A DNA stretch of 64,000 nt, taken from assembly GCF_002101815.1 (NCBI RefSeq), contig NZ_LQPM01000023.1:62001-126000 (forward strand), in the 5' to 3' direction. Both the position numbers and the translations under genes were made by a program. Shown piece by piece: positions 35,073 through 43,610 of this stretch (the stretch's first letter is position 1; each line of letters starts with the position of its first letter). Under the pieces are notes generated by a model. It searched no databases, was not told the DNA's origin, and saw nothing but the letters and a program-made list of their open reading frames with translations. Source of the stretch: Mycobacterium paraense. GTDB lineage: Bacteria > Actinomycetota > Actinomycetes > Mycobacteriales > Mycobacteriaceae.

Positions 35073-36217
35073 TGGCAGACCGTACCGATGTCGGCACCGT
35101 CGACGAACTGCACGCCTCGGCCACCAAGCTGACCGGGCTGGACGACTTCGGCGCCGACGACGACAACTACCGCGAGGCGCTGGGGGTGCTGCTGGACTCC
35201 TACCGCAACGAAGCGGGCCTCACCGTGTTGGGCAGCAAGATGAATCGGTTCTTTCTGCGCGGCGCGCTGGTGGCCCGGCTGCTGTCGGAATCCTCCTGGA
35301 AGCAATACCCGGAGCACGCCGACGTGGTGATCGAGCGGCCGATCTTCGTCACCGGGCTGGTGCGCACCGGCACCACGGCGCTGCACCGCCTGCTGGGCGC
35401 CGACCCGGCGCATCAGGGCCTGCACATGTGGCTGGCCGAGTTCCCGCAGCCGCGCCCGCCGCGCGACACTTGGGAATCGAACCCGATGTATCGCCAGCTT
35501 GACGCGCAATTCACCCAGCACCACCAGGAAAACCCCGGCTACACCGGCCTGCACTTCATGGCCGCATACGAGCTGGAGGAATGCTGGCAGCTGCTGCGGC
35601 AGTCGCTGCATTCGGTGTCCTACGAGACCCTCTCGCACCTGCCCAGCTACTCAAAGTGGTTGTCGCAGCAGGACTGGACGCCGTCGTACCGCCGGCACCG
35701 CAAGAACCTGCAGCTGATCGGGCTCAACGACGCCGACAAACGGTGGGTGCTGAAGAACCCCAGTCACCTTTTCGCGCTGGACGCGCTGATGGCGACCTAT
35801 CCGGACGCCTTGGTCATTCAGACCCACCGGCCCGTCGAGACCATCATGGCCTCGATGTGCTCGCTGGCCCAGCACACCGCGGAGGGATGGTCGACGACGT
35901 TCGTCGGCGCCCAAATCGGCGCCGACTCGATGGAAACCTGGTCGCGCGGGTTGGAACGGTTCAACACCGCGCGGGCCAAATACGACCCGGCCCAGTTCTA
36001 CGACGTCGACTATCGGGAACTGATCGCCGATCCGTTGGGCACGGTCGCCGACATCTACCGTCACTTCGGCCTGACGCTGACCGACGAGGCCCGGGCTGCC
36101 ATGGAGAAGAGCCACGCGGCCAGCCAGTCCGGCGAGCGGGCGCCCAAACACACGTATTCGCTTGCCGATTACGGGTTGACCGAGGAAGCGGTGAAGGAGC
36201 GATTCGCGGGGCTGTGA
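35072..36217 (+). CDS. Sulfotransferase-family protein, Rv3529c-like
   Basis: This 381-residue protein has the 5'-phosphosulfate loop PIFVTGLVRTGTTALHRLL at about residues 90-108 and a 3'-phosphate region VIQTHRPVETIMASMCSLA. These fit a PAPS-dependent sulfotransferase fold. The acceptor is unknown; a lipid or sterol hydroxyl is plausible given KstR co-regulation, but is inference. It is the last gene of the operon, immediately followed by a degraded TetR remnant. Confidence 0.85.
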   Translation: MADRTDVGTVDELHASATKLTGLDDFGADDDNYREALGVLLDSYRNEAGLTVLGSKMNRFFLRGALVARLLSESSWKQYPEHADVVIERPIFVTGLVRTGTTALHRLLGADPAHQGLHMWLAEFPQPRPPRDTWESNPMYRQLDAQFTQHHQENPGYTGLHFMAAYELEECWQLLRQSLHSVSYETLSHLPSYSKWLSQQDWTPSYRRHRKNLQLIGLNDADKRWVLKNPSHLFALDALMATYPDALVIQTHRPVETIMASMCSLAQHTAEGWSTTFVGAQIGADSMETWSRGLERFNTARAKYDPAQFYDVDYRELIADPLGTVADIYRHFGLTLTDEARAAMEKSHAASQSGERAPKHTYSLADYGLTEEAVKERFAGL

Positions 36218-36239
36218 CCCCGGTCGCCCCCTGTCAGCC

Positions 36240-36506
36240 TTCGATCCGGCGTGGCCCCGGCCACACCTCGGTGGTGGCGCGCCTCAATGCCCAGCTCGAT
36301 GTCGGGCTCACCCGCAACCTGGCCAGGCGGATAACCGCCGACCGGGCGAGGATTCGCGCGGACATGGTCACGGCCCTGTTGTTGGGCATCGGCGTGCAGC
36401 GAGTGTTGCTCCAGAAGAAGCCGCTGGCCGGCGCGCGCGACGACATATCGCCGAGGTGTTCCTCGAGGCCTTCGAGGCGATAACCAAACTGCCCCAAGGC
36501 GATTGA
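36240..36506 (+). pseudogene. TetR-type repressor C-terminal remnant with frameshift
   Basis: Reading from 36240, the peptide ARLNAQLDVGLTRNLARRIT continues to MVTALLLGIGVQRVLLQKKP, typical of the TetR ligand domain's last helices. After DDI at about 36446 the frame shifts by one base, and the sequence resumes as IAEVFLEAFEAITKLPQGD, ending in TGA at 36504-36506. No N-terminal DNA-binding domain exists between it and the sulfotransferase stop. It is therefore a decayed fragment, most likely of a regulator once adjacent to this operon. Confidence 0.72.
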
Positions 36507-36507
36507 G

Positions 36508-36954
36508 TCAGTCGTCGTCGGGGTGGTCCAGGTAGCCCTCGGCGGCGGCGTGCTCGATGCTGTCGCTCAGCTTGGGGCAGGCGCGCGCACGAGCGGTGTC
36601 CCCGCCGGATTCGCGGATCTCGGCGAAATACGCGCACCGCTGCGCCGCCTCGGTGTTCCACTGCACCGCGGTGTGGCCTGGGCCCAGCCTCCTGACCGTG
36701 ACCGTGACGTGGCAGAACCGGCAATCCACCGGCAGCAGTCCCGAGCTCAGGTAACGCTCCCGATCGGCGCGGCTGGCCTCGGCGACCGAGGCGGCGCGCT
36801 CCGGATCGTTAGTGAAATCCCTTGATTTGGACCAGGTTCCCGTCCCGCCCTTTGCGCCATGCGATTCGTCGTGATCGTGATGATCGCCGTACAGCAGTAG
36901 CATCGACCGGGCGAGCCGATCGACGTCCGGTACTGCCGGGTGGTCTTCGGGCAT
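36508..36954 (-). CDS. Conserved hypothetical protein, Rv3527-like
   Basis: This 148-residue protein has no recognised catalytic domain. Features are a His/Asp-rich stretch GDHHDHDESHG (about residues 23-33), PVDCRFCHVTVTVRRLGPGHTAVQW with a C-x2-C-H cluster, and QRCAYFAEIRESGGDTARARACPKL. The cysteines and histidines could bind metal. It starts 4 bp after the kshA stop on the same strand, so it is part of the KstR-controlled kshA transcript. Length and position match Rv3527. Confidence 0.75.
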   Translation of the reverse strand: MPEDHPAVPDVDRLARSMLLLYGDHHDHDESHGAKGGTGTWSKSRDFTNDPERAASVAEASRADRERYLSSGLLPVDCRFCHVTVTVRRLGPGHTAVQWNTEAAQRCAYFAEIRESGGDTARARACPKLSDSIEHAAAEGYLDHPDDD

Positions 36955-36958
36955 GGTC

Positions 36959-38128
36959 CTAGTGTTGCTCGGCGGGTACGCCTTCTGATTGGGGTTCGGA
37001 CTCCCGTGCCTTGAGATTCTCTTCGACCTCGGCGTTCCAGTACTCGTTGGCGCGGGTGGTGTCGACCTCGATCTCGAAGCGCTCCACCATCTCTGGGGTG
37101 ATGTCGGCGACGTCGACGTAGAACTGCTGGTACCAGCGGCGCAGCTGGTAGACGGCGCCGTCCTCCTCGACCAGCAGCGGGTTGTCGATGCGGGTCTTGT
37201 GCTTCCAGATCTCGACGTCCTGTAGGAAGCCCTTGCTGACCCCTTCGGTGAAGACGCGCGACAGCTTGTCGGTCATCTCTTCGTCCATGCCCTTGGGCTT
37301 TTCGACGATCACGCCCCACTGCAGCACGAACGAGTTCTGCGTGACGGGGTAGTGGCAATTGATCAAAATCGACTCGGCCTTGTAGCCGCCGTAGCTGTTG
37401 TGCAGCCAGTTGATCATGAACGACGGCCCGAAGTACGAGGCCTCGGAATCCAAGTGCGCCTCGCCGTAAGAGGTTCCGAGATCATTGACGTCGGGCCGGC
37501 CGACGTTGTGCAGATACTGCGAGGCGATGTGGCCCTCGAAGACGTTCTTGAAGTACGTCGGCAGCCCGAAATGGATGTAGAAGAAGTGCGCCATGTCGGT
37601 GACGTTGTCGATGATGTCGCGGCAGTTGGACCCCTCGATCAGGATGCGATTCCACCGCCAATCGGTCCATTCGTCGCTGGCCGCCTCGGGGATCTCCGGG
37701 ATCCGGACCGCGGGGTCCGGCGGGTTGCCTTCGTGGTCGTGCCAGACGAACAGCAGGCCGCCGCGGACGTCGGTGGTCCACGACCGGGTGCGCGCCGTCT
37801 TGGGTGTGCGCTTGGCGTACGGCACCAGCTTGCAGCGGCCGTCGCCGCCCCAGCGCCAGTCGTGGAACGGGCAGGCGATCTCGTCGCCCTTGATGGTGCC
37901 CTCCGACAAGTCGCCGCCCATGTGCCGGCAGTAGCCGTCGAGCACCTTCAGGTCCCCGTGGGAATCGGCGAACACGACCAGCTTGGTGCCGAACGCCTGC
38001 ACGGGGTGCGGCTTACCGTCCTGGAAGTCCTTCGCGACGCCCAGGCAGTGCCAGCCGCGGGCGTATCTGGTCGGCAAGGCGCCGGGGTCGATTTCCCGGA
38101 TGCCGACCGCCTTGGTGTCGGTACTCAC
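36959..38128 (-). CDS. kshA: 3-ketosteroid 9-alpha-hydroxylase oxygenase KshA
   Basis: This 389-residue protein is a Rieske non-heme iron oxygenase. The [2Fe-2S] ligands are CRHMGGDLSEG and CPFHDWRWGGDGRC (about residues 67-105). The mononuclear iron region is NVTDMAHFFYIHFG at about residue 180. KshA with its reductase hydroxylates ring B at C9, which with KstD causes ring B to open. No kshB reductase gene is in the window. The KstR box lies 25 bp upstream of the start. Confidence 0.95.
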   Translation of the reverse strand: MSTDTKAVGIREIDPGALPTRYARGWHCLGVAKDFQDGKPHPVQAFGTKLVVFADSHGDLKVLDGYCRHMGGDLSEGTIKGDEIACPFHDWRWGGDGRCKLVPYAKRTPKTARTRSWTTDVRGGLLFVWHDHEGNPPDPAVRIPEIPEAASDEWTDWRWNRILIEGSNCRDIIDNVTDMAHFFYIHFGLPTYFKNVFEGHIASQYLHNVGRPDVNDLGTSYGEAHLDSEASYFGPSFMINWLHNSYGGYKAESILINCHYPVTQNSFVLQWGVIVEKPKGMDEEMTDKLSRVFTEGVSKGFLQDVEIWKHKTRIDNPLLVEEDGAVYQLRRWYQQFYVDVADITPEMVERFEIEVDTTRANEYWNAEVEENLKARESEPQSEGVPAEQH

Positions 38129-38153
38129 CTTCCACCTCCAAGTAGTCTCTAAC

Positions 38154-38167
38154 TAGAACACGTTACA
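38154..38167. promoter_or_regulatory. KstR operator upstream of kshA
   Basis: TAGAACACGTTACA fits the consensus TnnAACnnGTTnnA. It lies 25 bp upstream of kshA and 82 bp upstream of the divergent gamma-carbonic-anhydrase-like gene. Confidence 0.91.
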
Positions 38168-38249
38168 GTTTTGGGCCTGCCCGGCGCAACGACGGTGCGT
38201 CTGGCTGCGGTTTTCAGCGAGCGTTTTGACGTTGGGGTATATCTAGACG

Positions 38250-38774
38250 ATGCCGCTGTTTGCTTTCGAAGGTCGGTCGCCGCGGATCGATCCCACCGCG
38301 TTTGTGGCCCCGACCGCGACCCTGATCGGCGACGTCACGGTGGAGGCAGGGGCATCGGTTTGGTTCAACGCCGTGCTGCGCGGCGACTACGGGCCGATCG
38401 TCGTGCGCGAGGGCGCCAACGTCCAGGACGGGTCGGTATTGCACGCGCCGCCGGGCATCCCCGTCGACATCGGCCCCGGTGCGACGGTGGCGCACATGTG
38501 CGTCGTGCACGGGGTCCACGTCGGCAAAGAGGCGCTGATCGCCAACCACGCCACCGTCTTGGACGGCGCGGTGATCGGCGCGCGCAGCCTGATCGCGGCA
38601 GGTTCCCTGGTGCTGGCCGGCACTCAGATTCCGGCCGGAATGCTGGCGGTCGGCTCCCCCGCGCAGGTGAAGGGGCCGGTCGCCGGAACGGGCGCGGAGA
38701 TGTGGATCAACGTCAACCCGCAGGCCTATCGCGACCTCGCACAGCGGCACCTGGCAGGGCTGGAGCCGATCTAG
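38250..38774 (+). CDS. Gamma-carbonic-anhydrase-like left-handed beta-helix protein
   Basis: This 174-residue protein is built of hexapeptide turns: AFVAPTATLIGDVTVEAGASVWFNAVLRGD, GATVAHMCVVHGVHVGKEALIANHATVLDGAVIG. The three metal histidines of the family appear in the segments LHAPPG, AHMCVVHG and NHATVLDG. Such proteins are trimeric; activity as carbonic anhydrase varies and is not shown here. It corresponds to Rv3525c and diverges from kshA over a KstR site. It ends 3 bp from the stop of the convergent SnoaL-like gene. Confidence 0.88.
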   Translation: MPLFAFEGRSPRIDPTAFVAPTATLIGDVTVEAGASVWFNAVLRGDYGPIVVREGANVQDGSVLHAPPGIPVDIGPGATVAHMCVVHGVHVGKEALIANHATVLDGAVIGARSLIAAGSLVLAGTQIPAGMLAVGSPAQVKGPVAGTGAEMWINVNPQAYRDLAQRHLAGLEPI

Positions 38775-38777
38775 GGT

Positions 38778-39209
38778 TCAGCCCTCGACCTTTCGGACGC
38801 TCGCGGCCGCCCGGTCCATCTCCCAGTACGCCCGCAGGGCCAACATTTTGCCGTCGTCGTCGGCTTTGTAGGTGAACACGCCTTCGGCGGTGACCTGGTA
38901 GTCGCCCGTGGTGATGAGGATGTGCCCGACGTTGGCTTCCTCGTTGCCGCATTGGTAGGTGTCGCGGAAGACGAACTCGATCTTGGTCGTGGGAGCGATG
39001 GCCAGGTCCCAGAACGCCGAGATGGCGTCGCGGCCCCGGTGTCCCTTGCCCTCTGGATCGAAGGCCGACGGCCCGATCGGGTCCTCGACGATCGCGTCGT
39101 CGGCGAACACCGCCAACCACGCTTCCTTGTCCCTCGCCATCACCGCCTCGCGGGAGCGGCGGCCGGCCTCGTGCGCGGGGTGCTTGGTCTTTTCCTGGGT
39201 GTCGGTCAT
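38778..39209 (-). CDS. SnoaL/ketosteroid-isomerase-like protein
   Basis: This protein has 143 residues from ATG 39209 (MTDTQEKTKHPAHEAGRRS). NTF2-like features are SREAVMARDKEAWLAVFADDAIVEDPIGPSAFDPEGKGHRG, with the DPIGPS motif common in steroid isomerase-like proteins, and a C-terminal YWEMDRAAASVRKV. The Asp/Tyr positions of true ketosteroid isomerase cannot be confirmed by eye. It begins 2 bp after the ltp3 stop, so it belongs to the ltp4-ltp3 operon; this position is taken by a different gene in M. tuberculosis. Confidence 0.8.
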   Translation of the reverse strand: MTDTQEKTKHPAHEAGRRSREAVMARDKEAWLAVFADDAIVEDPIGPSAFDPEGKGHRGRDAISAFWDLAIAPTTKIEFVFRDTYQCGNEEANVGHILITTGDYQVTAEGVFTYKADDDGKMLALRAYWEMDRAAASVRKVEG

Positions 39210-39211
39210 TG

Positions 39212-40399
39212 TCAACCTCTTTCGGGTTTGTCCGCCCCCACGACCCACATCGAGTAGTACTGCGAGCCGCCGCCGTACGCGTGGCCCAATGCCTTTCGGG
39301 CGTTGGGCACCTGGTGATCCCCGCCCTTGCCCATCACCTGAATCGCCGCCTCGGCGAAGCGGATCAGGCCCGAGGCCCCGATCGGGTTCGACGACAGCAC
39401 GCCGCCCGAGGGGTTCACCGGCAGCCGCCCGCCGATCTTGGTCTCGCCCGCCTCGGTGAGCTTCCAGCCTTCGCCCTCGGGCGCAAACCCGAGGTTTTCC
39501 AACCACATCGGCTCGAACCAGGAGAACGGCACGTAGATCTCGGCGGCGTCGATCTCGTCGATCGGGCTGGTGATGCCGGCGGCCTTCCACAGCGCCGCGG
39601 CGGCGTCGCGGCCGGCCTGGGGGCTGACCTGGTCGCGGCCGGAGAACTGCAGCGGCTCGGTGCGCAGCGCGGTGGCGTGAATCCAGGCGACCGGATTTCC
39701 TTGCGCCAGCCGGGCTTCGGCGCTTTCCTCGTCGCCGATCACGACCGCGGCCGCACCGTCGGAGGACGGGCAGGTCTCGTCGTAGCGGATCGGGTCCCAC
39801 AGCATGGGGGACTCCATCACCTTTTCCACCGTGATGTCGGGCTGGTGCAGATGGGCCAGCGGGTTACGGGCCCCGTTGAGCCGGTCCTTGACCGCGACCA
39901 TGGCGCCGATGTTCAACGGCGCGCCGGACCGGCGGATGTACGACCGCACGTGCGGGGCGAAGTAGCCACCCGCGCCAGCGCCGACCGGCTTGATGAAGGG
40001 GATCGGAATCGACAACGCCCACATGGCGTTTGACTCCGACTGCTTCTCCCAGGCCATCGCCAGCACGCGCCGGTACTTCCCGGACTGGACCAGACTGGCG
40101 GCCACCACCGCGGTGGACCCGCCGACCGAGCCCGCGGTGTGCACGCGGATCAGCGGCTTGCCGGTGGCGCCCGTGGCGTCGGCCATGAACAGCTCCGGCA
40201 TCATCACGCCCTCGAAGAAGTCCGGCGCCTTGCCCACCACGACGGCGTCGATGTCGTCGAAGGTGGAACCGGAGTCTTCCAGCGCCCGGTCGATGGCCTC
40301 GCGCACCAGGCCGTTCATCGAAACGTCCTTGCGCTTGGCGACGTACTTCGTCTGCCCGGTACCCAGTACCGCGGCCAGGTGTGCTCCGGCTCCGGCCAT
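39212..40399 (-). CDS. ltp3: Ltp3: thiolase-fold SCPx-type protein
   Basis: This protein has 395 residues from ATG 40399, in an ATGA overlap with ltp4; the open frame further upstream lies in ltp4 and is ignored. It has the thiolase-like fold with HTAGSVGGSTAVVAASLVQSG in the nucleophile region (no Cys), DGAAAVVIGDEESAEARLA, and PVNPSGGVLSSNPIGASG with the usual His replaced. The missing catalytic Cys/His argues for an aldolase-type or binding role like Ltp2 rather than thiolysis. It likely acts with Ltp4 and the adjacent DUF35 protein. Confidence 0.92.
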   Translation of the reverse strand: MAGAGAHLAAVLGTGQTKYVAKRKDVSMNGLVREAIDRALEDSGSTFDDIDAVVVGKAPDFFEGVMMPELFMADATGATGKPLIRVHTAGSVGGSTAVVAASLVQSGKYRRVLAMAWEKQSESNAMWALSIPIPFIKPVGAGAGGYFAPHVRSYIRRSGAPLNIGAMVAVKDRLNGARNPLAHLHQPDITVEKVMESPMLWDPIRYDETCPSSDGAAAVVIGDEESAEARLAQGNPVAWIHATALRTEPLQFSGRDQVSPQAGRDAAAALWKAAGITSPIDEIDAAEIYVPFSWFEPMWLENLGFAPEGEGWKLTEAGETKIGGRLPVNPSGGVLSSNPIGASGLIRFAEAAIQVMGKGGDHQVPNARKALGHAYGGGSQYYSMWVVGADKPERG

Positions 40400-41463
40400 C
40401 AGTTCTTCCCTTCCATGACCGCGACCAGGTTCTGCTGCAGGGCGGGACCGCTGGTGGCGTGCGCCAGCACCCGCCCGGCCGAACCGTTCCAGATGTGTTG
40501 TGCCGCAAAGCCGATCCGCTCCAGGCCCGCGACGAACATGGGGTTGGCCGCCAGCGCACCGCCGGACGGATTCACCTTCGTCGCCCCGGGGATGTTGATC
40601 GCCTCCGCCAGGATCAGGTGCTGGTGGGTGAACGGCGCACAAATCTCGGCCACGTCGAGGTTGCGGGTGCTTCCGCCGGTGGCCGCCTTGGCCGCGGCGG
40701 CCGTCGACGGCGATTCGGTGAGGTCCCGCACGCCCAGCGACGGCGACTCGATCCGGTGCTCGATGCCGGTGATCCAGGCCGGGTTTTCGCGCAACTCGCG
40801 GGCCCGGTCGTCGGCGGCGAGCACGATGGCGGCGGCGCCGTCGGTGATCGGGGCGATGTCGTGCCGGCGCAGCGGGTCGGCGAAGAACGGCCGCTCCAGC
40901 AACTCGTCCAGGCTGACCGGGGGCTGCACGGAGTCCACCCGCTTCGCGGACGCGAAGGAATCGAATGCGACGCGGGCCATCTGGATGTCGGTCCACTTGC
41001 CGGTGTCCAGCCCGATGCGGGCCTGGAGCCCGGCCATCGACACGGAGTCGGGCCACAGCGGCGCGACGGTGTACGGGTCGGTCTGCCTCGACAGGATCTG
41101 ACGCAGGATCCCGGCCGAGGACTTGCCGAAGCCGTACACCAGCGCGGTGTCGACCTCACCCGTCAGGATCTTGATGTAGGCCTCGTACAGCGCCCACGCC
41201 GCGTCCATCTCGACGTGCGATTCGTTGATCGGGGGGACGGCGCCGATCGAGTCGATCGCCGAGATGAACGAAAACGCCCGTCCCGCAAGGTAGTCGGACG
41301 ATCCCGAACACCAGAACCCGATGTCGGACTTCGTGATGCCGAGCTCGGAGTACAGCTGGGCGAAGCACGGCATCAACATTTCGACGCCGTTGGTGGTGCC
41401 GTCGGTGCGGCGGACATGCGGGGCGTGGGCAAAGCCGACGACCGCGACGTTGCGAGCGCTCAT
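40399..41463 (-). CDS. ltp4: Ltp4: thiolase-fold SCPx-type protein
   Basis: This 354-residue protein has the length of Rv3522. It is thiolase-like: FWCSGSSDYLAGRAFSFISAIDSIGA, DGAAAIVLAADDRARELRENP, VNPSGGALAANPMFVAGLERIG. Like Ltp3 it lacks a clear nucleophilic Cys and the GH motif. Ltp3 and Ltp4 adjacent to a DUF35 protein parallels Ltp2 with ChsH2, known to be an aldolase complex, so a second retro-aldol system is a reasonable inference. Its physiological substrate is not established here. Confidence 0.92.
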   Translation of the reverse strand: MSARNVAVVGFAHAPHVRRTDGTTNGVEMLMPCFAQLYSELGITKSDIGFWCSGSSDYLAGRAFSFISAIDSIGAVPPINESHVEMDAAWALYEAYIKILTGEVDTALVYGFGKSSAGILRQILSRQTDPYTVAPLWPDSVSMAGLQARIGLDTGKWTDIQMARVAFDSFASAKRVDSVQPPVSLDELLERPFFADPLRRHDIAPITDGAAAIVLAADDRARELRENPAWITGIEHRIESPSLGVRDLTESPSTAAAAKAATGGSTRNLDVAEICAPFTHQHLILAEAINIPGATKVNPSGGALAANPMFVAGLERIGFAAQHIWNGSAGRVLAHATSGPALQQNLVAVMEGKN

Positions 41464-41478
41464 GTGTTGGTAGGCCCT

Positions 41479-42471
41479 TTACAGGTGGTGCTTGTAGGTG
41501 TCGTACTCGGCGTCGGGCTCCCCGGTCGGCCGGAAGTACTCGATGTTGTCGATGCCAAAACCCCACTCCTCGCGTGGTTTCCACACCGCCTCGACGCGCA
41601 TGCCCATCCGCACCTCGTGCGCGTCGATGTCGGCGACCAGGTGCAAGAACGGGATGTCCGCGCCGTCGAGCAGGACGTAGGCCGCCACGTAGGGCGGCTT
41701 GATGCGCTGGCCCTGGAACGGGATGTTGATGATCGCGAACGTCGTCACCGTGCCCCTGTCGGGCAGCTCGACGAAGTCGGTCGTCGGCAAGCCGGTGGCC
41801 GGGTCCGCACCGTGCGGCGGGAAATACACTTTTCCGTTCTCGCCCGTCTTCGCGCCGAGCAGCTTGCCCTCCGCGATCGCCCGCAGATAGGCGCTTTCCT
41901 CGTGGGAGGCGCTGTGCTGAATCGTCAGCGAGACGGGCGTGACGATCATGGTGACCGGCTCCTGGTCGCCGTCCGGCTCGGGGACGGTTTCGGCCTGGTC
42001 GCCGAGCGCGAAGTACGCGATGTCGGTGATGGCTCCGACCGTCTCGTCGGCCCAGTGCGCGTGCACCCGGGTCCCGGTGCGGATGGCGTCCGGCTCGCCC
42101 GCGTCGACGGCGTGCATCAGCAGCGTGTCCGCGCCGTCCAGCTTGATCAGCGCCCAGGCGAAGGGCCGGTCCAGCGGCTGACCCTCGATCGGTTCGGGCT
42201 GCCACGTCCAGGACGCCACGGTGCCGACTGCCGACACCGGTACCATCTCGCCCAGCGGCTCGTAGGTAACCGGGTCATATTCCGCCGGCGGGACATGCAC
42301 GCGGCCATCGGATCCGCGCACCCCGAGGATGCGGCGCTCACGCAACGCGGTGAAGAACTTGCTGAGCGTGGGGCCCACCGAACGGGTGTAGTCGAAGGAC
42401 AACGTCAGTGGCGCGGAGAGCGGTGGCTCGGGATGATCTATCAAGGTCGGGCTGCTCGAACTGGCTGTCAC
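41479..42471 (-). CDS. Tandem DUF35 (OB-fold) protein, Rv3521-like
   Basis: This protein has 330 residues from the GTG at 42471; the frame is open to an ATG at 42537, but that start would run through the KstR box and overlap the divergent gene. It contains two DUF35-type halves: LRERRILGVRGSDGRVHVPPAEYD, then LIKLDGADTLLMHAVDAGEPDAIRTGTRV, and again IAEGKLLGAKTGENGKVYFPPHGADP, VLLDGADIPFLHLVADIDAHEVRMGMRV. DUF35 proteins partner thiolase-fold aldolases, so this one is a candidate partner of Ltp3/Ltp4 encoded immediately downstream. The usual zinc-ribbon cysteines appear lost. Confidence 0.88.
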   Translation of the reverse strand: MTASSSSPTLIDHPEPPLSAPLTLSFDYTRSVGPTLSKFFTALRERRILGVRGSDGRVHVPPAEYDPVTYEPLGEMVPVSAVGTVASWTWQPEPIEGQPLDRPFAWALIKLDGADTLLMHAVDAGEPDAIRTGTRVHAHWADETVGAITDIAYFALGDQAETVPEPDGDQEPVTMIVTPVSLTIQHSASHEESAYLRAIAEGKLLGAKTGENGKVYFPPHGADPATGLPTTDFVELPDRGTVTTFAIINIPFQGQRIKPPYVAAYVLLDGADIPFLHLVADIDAHEVRMGMRVEAVWKPREEWGFGIDNIEYFRPTGEPDAEYDTYKHHL

Positions 42472-42480
42472 GCCATCGAG

Positions 42481-42494
42481 TAGAACAGGTTCTA
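42481..42494. promoter_or_regulatory. KstR operator between the DUF35 gene and the F420 oxidoreductase
   Basis: TAGAACAGGTTCTA has perfect TAGAAC/GTTCTA arms. It is 10 bp from the GTG of the DUF35 gene and 41 bp from the divergent ATG, and serves the minus-strand DUF35-ltp4-ltp3-SnoaL operon and the plus-strand gene. Confidence 0.92.
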
Positions 42495-42535
42495 AGAATC
42501 GTTTCAACACTGGGTCGGCTCGGAAGGCGGAGGCC

Positions 42536-43567
42536 ATGAAGCTTGGGTTGCAGCTGGGGTATTGGGGCGCTCAACCGCCGGAGAACGCGATGGAACTCGT
42601 CACCGCGGCCGAACAAGCCGGATTCGACGCCGTGTTCACCGCCGAGGCGTGGGGATCCGACGCGTACACGCCGCTGGCCTGGTACGGGTCGTCGACGTCG
42701 CAGGTGCGGCTGGGCACCTCGGTGGTCCAGCTGTCCGCGCGAACGCCGACCGCCTGCGCGATGGCCGCCCTCACGCTCGACCACCTCTCCGGCGGCAGGC
42801 ACATCCTCGGGCTGGGCGTGTCCGGCCCGCAGGTGGTCGAGGGTTGGTACGGCCAGCGATTCCCCAAGCCGTTGGCGCGCACCCGCGAGTACATCGACAT
42901 CCTGCGCCAGGTGTGGGCCCGCGAGAAGCCGGTGACCAGCGACGGCCCCCACTACCCGCTGCCCCTGACCGGCCCCGAGACGACCGGGCTGGGCAAGCCG
43001 CTCAAGCCCATCACCCATCCGCTGCGCGCCGACATCCCAATCATGCTGGGCGCCGAGGGCCCGAAGAACGTCGCGCTGGCCGGCGAGATCTGCGACGGCT
43101 GGCTGCCGATCTTCTACACGCCGCGGATGGCGGATACCTACAACGAATGGCTCGACGAGGGGTTCGCCCGGCCGGGTGCGCGCCGCAGCCGCGAGGACTT
43201 CGAGATCTGTGCGACCGCGAACATCGTCATCACCGACGACCGCAGCGCCGCGTTTGCGGCCATGAAGCCCTATCTGGCCCTCTACATGGGTGGGATGGGC
43301 GCGGAGGACACCAACTTCCACGCCGACGTCTACCGCCGGATGGGCTACGCGGAGGTCGTCGACGACGTGACGAAGCTGTTCCGGTCGAACCGAAAGGACG
43401 AGGCGGGGAAGATCATTCCCGACGAGCTCGTCGACGACGCCGCGATCGTCGGCGACCTCGACTACGTGCGTAAGCAGATCAAGGTGTGGGAGGCCGCGGG
43501 CGTCACGATGATGGTGGTGTCCGGCCGCAGCACTGAGCAGATCAACGAGCTGGCCACGCTGGTCTAG
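42536..43567 (+). CDS. LLM-class F420-dependent oxidoreductase, Rv3520c-like
   Basis: This 343-residue luciferase-like monooxygenase-fold protein has MKLGLQLGYWG at the start, AEQAGFDAVFTAEAWGSDAYTPL, LGTSVVQLSARTPTACAMAALTLDHLSGGRHILGLGVSG, all typical of the bacterial F420-dependent branch. The substrate is unknown; KstR control suggests a sterol-derived alcohol, ketone or enoyl compound. The ATG is preceded by GGAGG. It may continue as an operon into the next gene, although a KstR site intervenes. Confidence 0.9.
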   Translation: MKLGLQLGYWGAQPPENAMELVTAAEQAGFDAVFTAEAWGSDAYTPLAWYGSSTSQVRLGTSVVQLSARTPTACAMAALTLDHLSGGRHILGLGVSGPQVVEGWYGQRFPKPLARTREYIDILRQVWAREKPVTSDGPHYPLPLTGPETTGLGKPLKPITHPLRADIPIMLGAEGPKNVALAGEICDGWLPIFYTPRMADTYNEWLDEGFARPGARRSREDFEICATANIVITDDRSAAFAAMKPYLALYMGGMGAEDTNFHADVYRRMGYAEVVDDVTKLFRSNRKDEAGKIIPDELVDDAAIVGDLDYVRKQIKVWEAAGVTMMVVSGRSTEQINELATLV

Positions 43568-43586
43568 GCGTTCCTTGCCAGGGCAG

Positions 43587-43600
43587 TAGAACGCGTTCTA
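43587..43600 (+). promoter_or_regulatory. KstR operator upstream of the Rv3519-like gene and cyp142
   Basis: TAGAACGCGTTCTA is a fully palindromic 14-mer and the best KstR match in the window. It lies 10 bp before the ATG at 43611. Confidence 0.94.
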
Positions 43601-43610
43601 GATTGGCCCG

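Noticed and set aside
42472..42537. ATG at 42537 as the start of the DUF35 gene
   Set aside because: It would place the KstR operator inside the coding sequence and overlap the divergent oxidoreductase start.
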